Source of the DNA: Effrenium voratum
Lineage: Eukaryota; Sar; Dinophyceae; Suessiales; Symbiodiniaceae
DNA length: 64,000 nucleotides
Direction of reading: 5' to 3'
Assembly: GCA_963377175.1 (NCBI GenBank)
Contig: CAUJNA010000489.1
Location: forward strand, 57,501-121,500
The number at the start of each line of letters is the position of its first letter. The first letter of the stretch is position 1. The notes under the pieces are model-generated. The model ran no database searches and was not told the DNA's origin. It saw nothing but the letters and a program-made list of their open reading frames with translations. Both the position numbers and the translations under genes were made by a program. Below are positions 11,301-21,975 of this stretch, in pieces.

Positions 11301-14300
11301 GCATCAATGGACGAAATCCGCCTAACAAACCCTGGGTGTTGATTCAATTCCCCTGCAAATACCACCAAACCTTGTGGTTTCGACCATGTTGTTTTTCATG
11401 TCGCAACCACCCGCAGTATGAGCAGATCCGCTGCACTCCACTCCATGGGACACCCGGAGAGCCAGGTAGTGCCGGCTTCAGTCCCCGCGCAGACCCAAAC
11501 CTGACGCCAGGACAGAACCGGATCTGAGGAACCTGGAAATGGATCTGTTCTGGTTCACACTGTGGACGGTTGCGAAATCCATTTGGCCGTGGTTTAAAAA
11601 AAATAGAGCCCAAAATGGAACCCTGGCAAATGGAAACATGGACTGATATCTGCGTTCCCCTGGTGGATTTAATTTTGACCCATACCCATTTCGCGCCACT
11701 TGGAAACAATGGGAAACCATGTTTGTTGGTGTTTTCAGAAAAATCAACATTTCAGGGGCTTGTTAGGTGGCACAGGACGAAAATCCACCCACAGAATTTT
11801 GTCCAGACGAAAATGCAACTAATGTGAGTTTGTCTCAAAATAGGGGAGCCCCGACATGGATTTTGGCGTTCCTTTGGTTTCAAAAAGCACCGACAAGGTA
11901 CCCTAAAAAAACGATTAGACCAAATATGAAACAGAATTGAGACCCCAGGCAAAATCAAGATCCGGTCGGGTCGCTGGTTGGGTCCCGCAACTGCCTCCTC
12001 TTGGCGTTGCCTCCCTGGGGTCTTTTTCGGAACTTGTGGGCTGCTGAATCAAAAATATCGATTATATTGATACGTTATATTCTGAATCTACTGAATCAAC
12101 TATTCCTAAGCATCTGACACATGTGGATTCCGATTCCCTGCGACCCTGAAAAACTAAACCAGTTTGGAGAAGACCCCGGATTCCCTTGACAGCTCTTCAG
12201 ACTCCCCTTTCCCACCGTTCAAGTTAGGTGACCCCCAGAAAACGGCTCTCAGTTCCTTCCATTTGGGGTCCGCACCAAAAAGACATCCAGCTACATAGCT
12301 ACATGGGTTCAGGTGTCCAGGGGTTCTAGCTTCTTGTCAATTGTTGGTTCCTCTCCAGAAGATTCACACTCCCCAAAAACCATTCCAGCACCCGGGCCAA
12401 CGGCACCCTCCCGCCTAAACAAAGCGTTCCCAGACCAGTTGCCCCAATAAAACCAAGGACCGGCGCCTTTTTTTTCCGCGGATTTTCCAGGGAGACCCCC
12501 CTCCAACAGCTGAAGCAAGGACTTGCACCTGCTGGAGGTCTGCGAGAAATACCCCTCTGAAGAAAGCTGATGTCTCCAAGGAGCTGGGTCCTCCAGTAGA
12601 GAGGTCAGAATAAGGGTAGCCTTTGTTCTGTAGTCTATTTTAGTAGGGGAACCCTCCCCCCCAAAAAAAGGTAAAAGGTAAAAGGGTTTTTTTGGGGGAC
12701 CTAAGGAGGGTTTCATCCAGATCCGGAGTCTGCAGTGTATCAGCGGCCGATATCCACTGCACCACCCCACAATCACAATTGGATTTTGGCGATTTGTCAC
12801 TGCCCCCGCTGCCCCCCCCCGCCCACTGTCTTGCTTTTGTCATCCTTGTTACCACAGTACAAGGTGCGCAAAACATCCGCCGGTTTCCTTTCCCAGTGGT
12901 TTCCCTGTCGAGACATGCAAAAATAATTTGGGGACCTCCGATTCCTATCTTGAGAACCCCCCCCCAAAACAAATATGCATGAAGAATCAAAAGGCCGGAG
13001 AGCCGCACCGGCACACATTCCAAGCATGAAAATGCGCCAGCTTCCGATTGTTTACCTGAACAGATTGCTCTACCCTATGTAGAATAGTTTTGGAGGAGAC
13101 AATGGGCTCCCCAAACATGCTTCAGTAGTTTGCCTGATGGAAAACCAGCCTGCAAGGGACACCCTCAAGAAAAAACAAACCCATGTCCCTCTCTCTGTTG
13201 CCCAAAGCACCCATAGATAAGAGGTTCACCTTTCTGGACCGCGACTAAACATGGTGGCCAAAAAAGCAAACTAAACTAGGTCCTCCAGTAGAGAGGTCAG
13301 AATAAGGGTACCCTTTGTTCTGTAGTCTATTTCAGTAGGGGAACCCTCCCCCAAAAAAGAGCAAAAGGGCACTACTAGGGGTCCTAGGTCAGCGGCCGAT
13401 ATCCACTGCACCACCCCACAATCACATTTAGACGTTGGCGATTTGTCACCCCCCCCCCCCGCACACTGTCTTGTTTTTGTCATTTCCTTTCCCAGTGGTT
13501 TCCCTGTCGAGCCATGCAAAAAGACTTTGGTCCGATTCCTATTTTGAGAACCCCCCCCCCTCTAAATATGCATGAAAAATCAAAAGGTCGGATCCGCACC
13601 TGCACACATTCCAAACGTGAAGCTCATCCAGCTTCTCATTTACCTGAACAGATTGCTCTACCCTATATAGAATCGTTTTGGAGGAGACCCAGTTCTAGTT
13701 TTGACCAAAACGGGTTTCCCAAACATGGTTCAGTAGTTTGCCTAATGAGTCCAACAAGACCGCACTTCCGTGGGCAACCATGAAGTGAAGGCCACCATTT
13801 TGGGGGGAGTCCAACTCCCCCCCCCAAAAAAAAAAAAAAACGGCGCGCCGCCCGTGTTTTTCTTGGAGGAACCCACCTTCGCCCTTTCGGCGCGACACCG
13901 AAAACGAGGAGCGCTTCGGCACGGCCTCCACGCAGCACGCCAGCGCCACAGCGATCCAGATCAGCAGCACGCTGACCTCGGTATCTCGGGATGGGACGAG
14001 CTGTTGGGCCCTATCCGCTGGGCTCTGCGGGGGGGAGCCCCCTTTGTTTCGGGTTTCATGTTCATCTGGGAGTAGATGTCAGCGTCTTGTATTCTGTATT
14101 GGACTTTAGGGTAAGTAAAGTGGATGATAAATCCGAAATGGAGGGAGTCGTACTATGTACTTTCACCCAACTGTGCCTCAACCCCCCCCCCCCAACAACA
14201 TGATTGTGGCAAATCTCTCTGTGATGCCGATATGGCTCGTTCCCGTGACCACTTTCTCACTTTGGAGGGATTCCCTTGGTATCACAGCAACCGTTCCGGC

Positions 14301-15406
14301 GTGCTGGTTGGGCGGGAAATGAACACCTCCCAGGCAAAGCGGACCCAACTAGCTCGGCCTCGGCTTTTGCCCCCCAAAAACCAACCATATTTTGCGAACC
14401 TGCAGTTTAAACAAATGCCAGCTTGGGTTGGGGAATGGGCCCGTGGAAATTTCCCTCCGCAACATACTGATGGACAACATCCACTTCCCACCGCTCCCCT
14501 TGGTCGGTTTATCCTCCAAAATTCACCGGGTTCGTTCTGTCATGCCAACTGGTGCCACGACCCCACGCGAATCATCTAGACCCCATGGTTCAAAGCCATC
14601 CCCTTGGCTCCTTCTTGGTCAAAGGGGCACACGGAAACTCATGTTTTCAGACTAGTCTTTCTAATTCATCAACCATACATTATCAGGTGAACAAATGGAC
14701 TTGGAGTAGAGCCAGCTTCTCCGCACTTGGGAAACCAGCCGGCAAGGATCTTTGGAAACCGCCAAAAATCGAAACCGCTGCAACCAGAGCAGATGGGGGT
14801 TTCTCGACATCCCATGATTCGACCAAACGTCAAACTGAAACCAGTGAAATCCAGATTAAACCAAACCGAACCTAAACCAAACCTAAACCGAATCAATGCC
14901 AACCCAAATAAAACAAACCAAACTGAGTCCAAACAAACCATCACACCCAGACCCAAACCGATTCAAACCACCTGAGCCCAAACCAAGCCTAAACCACTCC
15001 CACCCCAAACAAATCGCCAAACCCACTCCCCAAGCAAATCATCAAAAACCCAGCCCCCAAACAAAAACCCCCAACAAACCCCCAACAAAAACCCCCAACA
15101 TTCCAAACCCCCAAGCAAATCCTCAACATTCCAAGCCCCCCCAAAGCAACCACTCGCCGATCGCCGATCTCTCCCACCCGGCTCGCCTCCCACTCGACCC
15201 CCAACCGACAACCGACCACCGACTCGTCCCTCAGCTCCTCTCGGCTTCCGCGCGTGAGACCTCCGGGACTCCGGGAGGCTCTGCAGCAGCACCGCGTCCT
15301 CGGCGCTCCGCGCTTCGGTCCCCCGGCCCCGCGCCGAGTCGGGCCGAGGGGTCGATGGGTCAACGAAGGAAGGGGGGTCGGAGTTTGGGGAGCTGGCTTG
15401 GGACAT
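2328..15406 (-). CDS. Multi-exon membrane protein of unknown family
   Basis: Proposed exons: 15406-15261 (ATG start, MSQASSPNSDPPSF, Pro/Ser-rich and likely disordered), 13976-13877 (VSVLLIWIAVALACCVEAV, a membrane segment), 10253-10189 (VHPRNSLVARYLMEMLYSAD), 9610-9575 (CKSAPCDWNFLR), 8652-8597 (FRPAEVFVMQMIFSGFLC), 7757-7712 (IGAGLSKRKCEAFGA), 6229-6192 (ALYIAMMGSMGF), 5307-5135 (SLLFMVAYFDVMNGYEGWLG and IFSWILGTVFVYAG), 3419-3349 (ISRLARRAGSCPDV) and 2399-2328 (RQAVRVLRTLLGERLGEFYD). From 13976 downward the listed boundaries keep phase at every junction. The 15261/13976 junction does not, so an exon is missing or the first block belongs elsewhere. Several blocks are hydrophobic, suggesting a multi-pass protein; I do not recognise the family. 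GC donors occur after 7712, 5135, 3349 and 2328. The gene may continue below position 1. Confidence 0.5.
4987..5042 (+). repeat. Short tandem repeat, 18-bp unit
   Basis: TTTTGGTTCCCCAGAAC occurs three times in a row. A related GTTCCCCAGAACTCC is at 6738. Confidence 0.9.
5135..5307 (-). CDS. Exon with two hydrophobic segments
   Basis: The open frame reads SLLFMVAYFDVMNGYEGWLG, TLLALLCSEAKQ, an acidic/polar linker, and IFSWILGTVFVYAG. An alternative end is 5104 at a GT donor, which would add ATLPKRWPTG. The end at 5135 was preferred because it keeps phase with the exon at 3419. Confidence 0.5.
5570..5745 (-). CDS. Candidate charged exon, uncertain
   Basis: An open frame reads WLLIPRREMPEAERESVKSA then ERSGNKTKQLQG, with a possible GT donor at AGCG/GTAACA. 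It lies between the 6192 and 5307 exons, which already join in phase, so if real it is alternative or belongs elsewhere. Confidence 0.25.
5913..5951 (+). repeat. AT dinucleotide tract
   Basis: TATATA units with an internal TACATACATACA segment. Confidence 0.95.
6839..6942. mobile_element. Hairpin element with 30-bp inverted arms
   Basis: The left arm 6839-6868 (TACCCTCCCACCAGCTAACA...) is the reverse complement of 6913-6942 with one mismatch. Related single arms occur at about 47725-47755 and 60108-60130. Confidence 0.72.
7147..7260 (+). mobile_element. Family B TIR element, 5-bp target duplication CTCAG
   Basis: TIRs are CAGGGATCCTTA and TAAGGAGCCCTG (12 bp, one mismatch). CTCAG flanks both ends (7142-7146, 7261-7265). 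Confidence 0.87.
8481..8559 (+). mobile_element. Family A TIR element, internally shortened copy
   Basis: It matches the family from CTCCAATAGAGAG to CTACTGGGGGACCTAGG but lacks about 10 bp near the left end. Orientation is the same as all other copies. It lies in an intron about 40 bp below the exon at 8652-8597. Confidence 0.75.
9366..9495. mobile_element. Hairpin element, hAT-like MITE, 8-bp target duplication CTGTAGAC
   Basis: The arms start CAGGGTTGTG and share CACTTCTGTGATACAA with its complement. CTGTAGAC flanks both ends (9358-9365, 9496-9503). An 8-bp duplication with CAGGG-type ends fits non-autonomous hAT elements. No transposase is present. Confidence 0.8.
10112..10157 (+). mobile_element. 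Family B fragment (right half)
   Basis: GGATGTTTCAAACGGTTGCA and the end TTTTAAGGAGCCCTG match the right part of the family; the left half is absent. It ends 32 bp below the membrane-gene exon at 10253-10189. Confidence 0.7.
10354..10394 (+). repeat. AT dinucleotide tract
   Basis: Two TATATA runs separated by GTACGAG. Confidence 0.95.
11580..11698 (+). mobile_element. Family D element
   Basis: TTTGGCCGTGGTTTAAAAAA to TTTTGACCCATACCCATTTC, with the core CCCAAAATGGAACCCTGGCA. Confidence 0.72.
12309..12583 (-). CDS. Open frame next to a family A element, possible exon
   Basis: After the acceptor end of the family A element at 12586-12703, a frame stays open to a stop at 12309 and includes GAGPWFYWGNWSGNALFRRE and GAVGPGAGMVFGECESSGEE. 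Codon third positions are not strongly biased and two frames are open over the first 100 nt, so this could be non-coding. On the other side of the element, an open frame (NCDCGVVQWISAAD) ends exactly at the element donor. Confidence 0.3.
12586..12703 (+). mobile_element. Family A TIR element (introner-like)
   Basis: It runs from GGTCCTCCAGTAGAGAGG to GGGGGACCTA. On the minus strand the ends read CTTAG/GTCCCC and GGACCCAG/C, giving a potential 117-nt intron (12700-12584). Flanks CCAAGGAG and CTAAGGAG suggest an 8-bp target duplication with one mismatch. Confidence 0.85.
13278..13387 (+). mobile_element. Family A TIR element in the second copy of a segmental duplication
   Basis: It has the full family pattern TAGGTCCTCCAGTAGAGAGG ... 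GGCACTACTAGGGGTCCTAG. The right end carries GGTCC in place of GGACC, so the minus-strand donor is CTAG/GACCCC rather than GT. It probably arose with the duplication that includes the element at 12586. Confidence 0.8.
13877..13976 (-). CDS. Exon with one membrane-spanning segment
   Basis: The acceptor CCGAG precedes VSVLLIWIAVALACCVEAVP and KRSSFSVSRRKGE. Nearly every codon ends in G or C. The donor GAAG/GTGGGT is close to the eukaryotic consensus. It is the clearest single coding block of the membrane-protein gene; a hydrophobic helix is followed by a basic segment, which would favour a cytosolic C-terminal side. Confidence 0.65.
14820..15140 (+). repeat. A/C-rich low-complexity tract
   Basis: AAACC-, CCCAAAC- and CCCCCAACAAA-type units. 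It lies in the intron between 15261 and 13976; open frames in it reflect composition. Confidence 0.85.
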
Positions 15407-16772
15407 TGACTTGGGTTTGGGAGTTTGGAAGTGGCTCAGTGGTTCAGGGCCTCCGAAATGTGATCAAACAACCTAGCGGTTTCGCTACTTTGGGATGTCC
15501 ATGAAGGGGAAGTTCAGAGACCGTTGGGTTGGTCGAACCAAGAAACGGGACAACTTGCTTGGGGTGTCTGCGGGTAACCTCTGAAGGGGTGATCTTGGGG
15601 TTCCGATTCCTATTTTAAGACAAACCCAGACTGGGCCCGCTTAGGTGAACCTTAGCGACCTCGGGGGGTTGCAACAAACAAATCCGGCAACGGGTCAACA
15701 AAAAACAGGGGCTCCCAGCTGGTTTTCCTTGTTAGCAGCAATCAACCCACAGTAATCCATGTCCGACTTTTCAATCAGGAGGCATCTTGCTGAAAGGTTG
15801 CTGAGGGAGGCTGACTTTTTGCCCTTGCATTTTGATGATGGCTTCCTTGAGATCTCGTTTCCAGTGTCGAAAGCAGCAATATACCTTAGGTCCCTCCTGA
15901 GGATTGCGATACGACCTCCAACCGTAGAATCATACGATGAAACAAACCCAAGGGGATCCGATCCTATTTCAGATGGCAAAGATGATGTGTGTTTGGGCCT
16001 ACTGCCTTCTCCTGGCAACCCTGTTTGGCATGGAAGGTGACGAAATATGTCCCCCGCAGCAGCAACAAGCTAGCACTTGCCAAAGAAATCTCGGTGGATT
16101 GTGCAAGGCCCAAGTTTGCAAGCCCCAATTTATCTCCAAAACCCCCCGCCACCCCTAGCCGGGGGCTGCTAAGCTTCTCGCATAGCTTGATGAAAAGGCT
16201 CTTGACATGGAACGACCATCAGGGATATCACCCAAAAAGGATTTGACTTGGGGCCCGGGAATATTGATTAACTCTCATATGAGAGCCATGGTCAAAATGA
16301 TCGAATGTTCTCCCTAAAGGGCATGGGAAATACAATGGACACACAACTCCGAAATATTGATCGAACTCGAGACCGAGGTCAGGCATTCGGCTGAGAGGTA
16401 TCGTGGCTGGGATGGATTTGAATGGATAAACCACCCCACTATTGATTCCCGCAGATTTTGTTCAGATTGATCCTGGAATTCACCGCTACAAATATCCACG
16501 GGAGCCCAAAGGGGTCCAATTTCCAAGAGGATATTCCTTTACCAACCTCCGGAACAAAACAAACGAACTGGGTGTTTTTTTTTGGTTCCTTCTGTAAAAA
16601 CTGTCGGACTGTCAGTTGAAGGAACCGGGATCGGCATCTCAAAACACTCAGCCAAGGGAGTCTCAAATGGTCGAGGGGAACCATGAAAAGTCACCCCAAA
16701 AAACTGGTCCAGGGGCTGCCCGGCTGAATTGACTGGCTAGAAAATAGTTTAAACTATTCGGTGTTCGCCGAC
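15407..16772. other. Probable intergenic region between two minus-strand genes
   Basis: Opposing open frames of about 90-107 codons overlap at 15695-16040 and neither has codon bias. Nothing else is recognisable. If the ATG at 15406 is a start, the promoter of the membrane-protein gene would lie here. Confidence 0.4.
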
Positions 16773-16883
16773 TCAACACGTAGGGCGGCTGATGCGGGAA
16801 GCGGTCACTGTCCAGAACTGTAGAACACGGTCGAGCCGTTTCATGTGCCGATTTTCTTTCAGGGTGCCGGGAGAAGGATGCAT
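16773..16883 (-). CDS. Candidate terminal exon, basic
   Basis: After an AG acceptor the frame reads MHPSPGTLKENRHMKRLDRV and LQFWTVTASRISRPTC, then TGA. It is 37 codons including the stop and could end the gene lying at 17-26 kb. The plus strand is also open here, so the call is tentative. Confidence 0.3.
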   Translation of the reverse strand: MHPSPGTLKENRHMKRLDRVLQFWTVTASRISRPTC

Positions 16884-16908
16884 CTCCAAAAGAATCCGCC
16901 TGCTTTTA

Positions 16909-17033
16909 CAGGGATCCTTACATTATACACCTGAACATTGCAACTTGTCAATGGTGGTGTCCCTTGATTGGTGTTGAAAAAGCAGCATGTTTCAAATGGT
17001 TGCAAAATGAATCGATCTTTTCAGGAGCCCCTG
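16909..17033 (+). mobile_element. Family B TIR element, 5-bp target duplication TTTTA
   Basis: It runs from CAGGGATCCTTACATT to CAGGAGCCCCTG, flanked by TTTTA on both sides. It retains the longer internal form (AATGAATCGATCTTTTCAGG). Confidence 0.85.
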
Positions 17034-17382
17034 TTTTACCCATGCGGCTGATGCCCATAGGCCCCATTTTCGTGGCGGGCTTGAAATTTGCCGATGGGGA
17101 AGGGGGGAGTATATACACAGGTCACCATGGTACATATGGGTTGGTTTCCAAATCAGGGTCCCGACCCGCCTAAAATGGTCGGTTCACATTAGTTTTCCTC
17201 CGAAGCCGTAAAAAAGGCACACACCCATATGTGCTACGGTTAGTTGTCTCGTTATGTCGACTATTGTTATGGCTCCATCAATACGAACCAGAGTCCTTAT
17301 CCTTATCTTTAGCAGCTACCATGTCAGCGCATAACTCCTGGTATAGCTCATTAGTTCCCTCTTTAAAAGCAATTCTGGATAC

Positions 17383-17499
17383 CTGCAGCTCCCTGCTTCC
17401 TTCCAACCACAAGCTAGAAGGCGTGCCAGGTCCCCTGGCGAACATTCCGCCGAGCACAATCTGCAGCTCTTTTCGTGCTGTGCTCGCACGGCGTCAAAT
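17383..17499 (-). CDS. Cysteine-rich exon
   Basis: A pyrimidine-rich acceptor (TCCGAATTCAG) precedes FDAVRAQHEKSCRLCSAECS and PGDLARLLACGWKEAGSC, and the donor is CTGCAG/GTATCC. Five cysteines in 38 residues suggest a metal-binding or disulfide-bonded module, but the spacing fits no family I can name. Confidence 0.55.
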
Positions 17500-17780
17500 C
17501 TGAATTCGGAGGGAAAATCTACTTGCGACCGCCGTGCTTGCAATAATTGGTGCCAAGGTGTGAGAAAGACAGGGTCACTGGAAGAACCAACCTGAGGTCA
17601 AGTCACAGTAAGCAACACCAAACTGAAGCAAGACAATCCATACCTGGGCTGTCCGCAGATCCCCCGCTACAAGTTTAACTTACAGTGATAGTGGGATTTT
17701 TACCACTAAACCAACGAAAAACAACTAAGAGCAACTAACAAACACTACAAACAACTAAACACAACTAAAACCTAATAATA

Positions 17781-17992
<212 letters not shown>

Positions 17993-19094
17993 CAACAATA
18001 ATAATAATAAGAACAATAATCATAACAACAATAATCACAAATAATATATTTTGTGTTTAAAAAAAAAGGGAGGTTCTCCTACCCACCCTCTAGGTGGTTC
18101 TTCGCGCCCATTCCGCGCCCATCTTTGGGGCATTTTTCGGGCCGCCGAAGCACGCCGTGCCCCTTCAGCCCATGGCCACTCCGCAGGTGTTCTTTTTTTT
18201 CTCCCCAAGAAGGGGGGAGCCGAGAATCCGAGTCGAGTCGACGCATACGTCCCCGCAAATGGGGGGGGTGGGGTGGGGTGGGGTGGGATGGGGCAAACAA
18301 ATCCTGTTCACAAGTCGGATTTCGTGGAATCCCTCTTGTCCTGCTCACCAGTCTGACGTTTTTGACTTGTTTTCTTCTTTTTTTTCCGGAATCCACCGAG
18401 ACCCCTTATTGGCCTTTTCGCAGGAGCCGGTTCCCCAGTCCGTGGTTTCTTTCCCCCGGACTCCTCAGACCAACCTCCATGGCGTTTCGCTGCAGCCGAA
18501 GCTTGGCGCCTCTCAGCCAGGCATCATGGGCTGCTTGGCGAGGCTGAGGCCTCTGGTTCAAACCCAGCCATGGCGTCATGTTTGGTGGGTTTCAAAGGAA
18601 CACCATCATTCTGGTTCTTACCCCTTAAAACTCCAAGCCCTGGGGAAGTTAATCTTTTACATACATATAGCCCATGCTTACCCAGAAAGTTGAAAAGTTG
18701 TGTTTTTAAGAGGTAAGTCTTGTGGTTTGTGGTTCACAGGAAACTTGGGAAGCGGAGACTAAAGGAAGAAAAGAGCACCATCATCTTGGGTCCTCTGAAA
18801 GAAAATATGTGTTTATAGTTCGCTCGTGGTTGCAGGATTTTACAGGATCTGTTTGAATATACGGCATATCCGTGTCTCATTTTTCGGAAGATGGCTTGTG
18901 ATGGGGTCACATACAAAGTCAGACTCGGCCAAATGGATCCGAGCCCTCAAGTGCCGAAGCATTGCTTCATCGCTTTGGTTCTGGGACCTCCGAAAATGCG
19001 TATAACATTTACCGGGGAGTACCCCTGGTTGAAGCTGCCAAAAGTGTTGCTAGGATTCCCTTTCACCCTAGAACCCTTGCGGGGTCATTGAAAT

Positions 19095-19160
19095 CAACCA
19101 ACTTCACGGCCGCGGCGCGCCATGTCAGGACGGACATCTTTCCTCTGCGAGTGATGAAGT
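19095..19160 (-). CDS. Candidate exon
   Basis: A GC-rich block reads ITRRGKMSVLTWRAAAVKLV in one minus frame. The acceptor CACTCGCAG is plausible; the donor is uncertain, and a second minus frame is also open. Confidence 0.3.
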
Positions 19161-20191
19161 TGTTTGGGCTCCATGTTGATTTCTGGGGGAGTCACCACTT
19201 AAGTCACCACTTCACTTTTGACCGCTGTAACCCCTGGACACCTCCATGTGGCTGGGAGCGCACCTCGTGAAACGAACGACGTTTCGCTCCAGGTTTTGCA
19301 AGCCAGTGAGTGGTCAACCAGCCATTTGTCTGAGGGCCTGCGCGCGAGTCTGGGCAAGTTACCACAATTCGAAACTGGAATTAAGGGATCCCCCACTGGA
19401 GCCATGAGCTTGTTTCCCCTCATAGGGAAATCACTTCACTTGGTTGACGTTGAAAGGGGAGCAAACAATTACATTTTAGCTGTTCAGTGGTTGGATTTCC
19501 CATTAAACCACAATAAGCAAAAATGCAAAATGGTTCCCAACAACAACCTGGCCGAAGCCACACCTGGTTCCCCAACAATAGAAAAAAAAAGCCATAGTTA
19601 AGACACACAAATTTGCAGAAAAGGCGGGCGAACTCCTAAGCAACTTTCTGCGCCACTGTCCCTTTTGCAAGTCGCGCTGAATGTTGAAGACTTAGAATTC
19701 GGGGACGCCAAAGATAAGATGTTTAGACTTCTGCACCCGGATCCATGGGCAGTGTGGGAAAAAGCAGTTGTTGTGGAGTGGGGGACTCTGGGTCATGTTT
19801 AGTTAACCTTAAAATATGCCTTTAGACAGACCATTAGGAACTCCATAAAGGGCATCTTCTAAATGACCGGTCAACAGCACCAAGCTTCAGCAAGGGGAAA
19901 ATTTGAGCTTGTCCCCTGGAAGATTTAGAGCTCGTCCCCCATGTCCATTCTATGCCCATGGACCATAGAGCAATCTGGAAACTTTGACTGAGTGCCCCAG
20001 ACCCGCAAGTGGCGGGAAGAAAAAGAAATCGGCCCTTGTTTTTGATCGCTGACTTTAAGGAGGTGTATCATAAATTCACCCTCGAGAAAAAAAAACAAAA
20101 AAACACATAAAAAATAATATAAAAATAATAATAAAAATCAGCTGAAACAGGATTTGCACTCACCCAACGTCTGGGATGCTAACGCCCAAAC

Positions 20192-20302
20192 CCGCCCCAA
20201 GGCGGTGGAATCGCCCCAGGCGCCGTAGTGCTCCCGGTAGGAACTCCGCTCGGGGCGCCAGTCACGACAGCGCTCGGGGCTCGACGAGGAGCGAGCCTCT
20301 GC
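20192..20302 (-). CDS. Arg/Ser-rich exon of unknown protein
   Basis: Thirty-seven codons lie between CACTGCAG and a GT donor (GGGCGG/GTTTGG), phase 0 at both ends: AEARSSSSPERCRDWRPERS then SYREHYGAWGDSTALGR. The block is GC-rich with third-position bias. The composition recalls low-complexity SR-like linkers, but no domain is recognisable. Confidence 0.6.
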
Positions 20303-21879
20303 CTGCAGTGCCCACTGGGCTCAGTGAGCCACGTGCTCAAAACCGATTCGGGTAGATGGTTAGGTTAGTAAGGGGCAATCCCCTTGCCAAACATAGCTGC
20401 GGATATCCGCCTTCTTATTTTTTGATGCATGGTTCAGGGTAGGCCATTCTACAACCGGGTTTTGATTATGACTCAAGTGGTTCCCCTCCAAAAGTGGTCT
20501 GATTCCCCACCAAAGCCAGGGACACCCCTATTGATAAACTGGGGTTGGGACACATTATGAAGCCCCATCATCTGACCTTCGTCAAAATCATTCCCCAAGT
20601 GGTAGCTTAAAGGGAAGTACCCCCCAGCGTCTGAAAGAACAAAAGATCCCTGGCCAAGTGGCCGAAAAAGCAAGTGGCAAAGGAAATGCTTCGCCGCCGG
20701 ACACGCGATGGTTTCAGGTCAGAAGGCGCCTTGGGATCGTTTTTCCTGTAGCTCGGCTTGTGTTTGCAGCTTTTGTCAAAGCCATGCACCAAACACAGCG
20801 CACCTTGCTATGTGTCAGACTCCCATGAATGTATGCGGTGGTCGAATGTGAGGACCTCTCAACAAGTGGGTGTCTTTTTAAAAGAGGGGAGGCCCCATTT
20901 GATCGGAGGTCGGGAATTCAAGGACATACAAGGTTAACAAAAGATTCACGGGAGTATCTTAAAATAAGTCACTGTAGGGGACCCCCAAAGGATGTGGTTT
21001 CCCTGTTGGTTCCCTCTTCAACAAACCCCCGAACAGGATACCCGCACAGAAGAAAGATAGACCCTTGTCAACTTCTGAAACAGGAATGCGAGGGCAGACC
21101 GCCCTTCGGCATAAACGCCGTTTAGGTTTCCCTCAGGTGTCTCCACCTGTTCAGTGACACCCGGCTGGTATTCGGAACCACAAGCGCAACCAAGGGGATC
21201 TTGGATATTGGAAAAAGCAGGCAGTTGCAAGTTTGAGGGTGCTGGGTGGTACCACAATGTGACCTTGGGACCCCCCCCCCCAAAAAAAAAAAAAAAAACG
21301 GGTTGAGCCCATTTTTAGTGGAAGCCCAAACAAAACCCCAACCCCCCCCCTCACGATCGGCCCGTGATCAACCCATTTGGTCGGCCCAACACGCATCTTG
21401 CGATCGGTGCGATTGGTAGGGAAGGAGCATTGGCGACTGAACCCAAAAGCCCCCGAATAAAGGAAACCACCCCTTGGATGATGTTTTTCTCGGCGTCATG
21501 GAAAATTCATTCCCTGCCTTTCGCACCAGGTCTTTTACGTCATGTTACTCTAGGTGAATCCTTTTAAAGCGAAGCCAGCTTAAAGGAAGCACAGCAAACC
21601 CAAACGCCATTGCGGGAAATGGACCGGTTCCTATTTGTAGAAACCCGATGCCAAAATATCAGCAGGGCCCCGACACTTCGGTGTGATTTTGCTACAATAG
21701 ATGGGTTTCCCTAAAACATGGGTTTACAAAACTTGAACCAACCAGATTCTGAAATCGATGGGATGCTACAATCGATGGGACTTGGTTTACATGGATTTCT
21801 ATCCAAACATGACACCTCAAGGTTGCCTCCAGCCCCATGGCCGCTATGACCGGGTCCGCGCTTCGACCCCGCGCGAACG
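20303..21879. other. Intron-like stretch
   Basis: It contains a family G repeat and homopolymer runs (21270-21300). No supported exon. Confidence 0.5.
20323..20385 (-). repeat. Family G repeat
   Basis: On the minus strand it reads CTTACTAACCTAACCATCTA then CCCGAATCGGTTTTGAGCAC and GTGGCTCA. It is about 20 bp above the exon at 20302. Confidence 0.8.
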
Positions 21880-21934
21880 CTTCCCGGCGCCTGCTTCAGC
21901 GTGTGCTGCATCAGGAACTCAAAGCCTGGAGCTG
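21880..21934 (-). CDS. Candidate exon
   Basis: A minus-strand frame reads FEFLMQHTLKQAPGSVRA after CTCCAG. The whole GC-rich block 21850-21975 is open in this frame and also in a plus frame, so strand and limits are uncertain. I favour minus because neighbouring exons are minus. Confidence 0.35.
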
Positions 21935-21975
21935 CTGGAGTTCGCCCCGGAAGTTCTCCGGCGTTGACAAGCGGA

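Larger units (their letters stand above)
12586..13751. repeat. Tandem segmental duplication
   Basis: 12586-13141 and 13278-13751 share the family A element, then CAGCGGCCGATATCCACTGC, TTTCCCAGTGGTTTCCCTGT, CCTGAACAGATTGCTCTACC and CAGTAGTTTGCCT in the same order. The second copy is shorter by several small deletions. Confidence 0.83.

Noticed and set aside
14896..15240. Pro/Asn/Lys-rich plus-strand frame
   Set aside because: It is the translation of the A/C-rich low-complexity tract.
15759..16040. Plus-strand frame of 93 codons (MSDFSIRRHLAERLLREA...)
   Set aside because: The amino-acid composition looks plausible, but an equally long minus frame overlaps it, third positions are unbiased and no consensus splice sites frame it.
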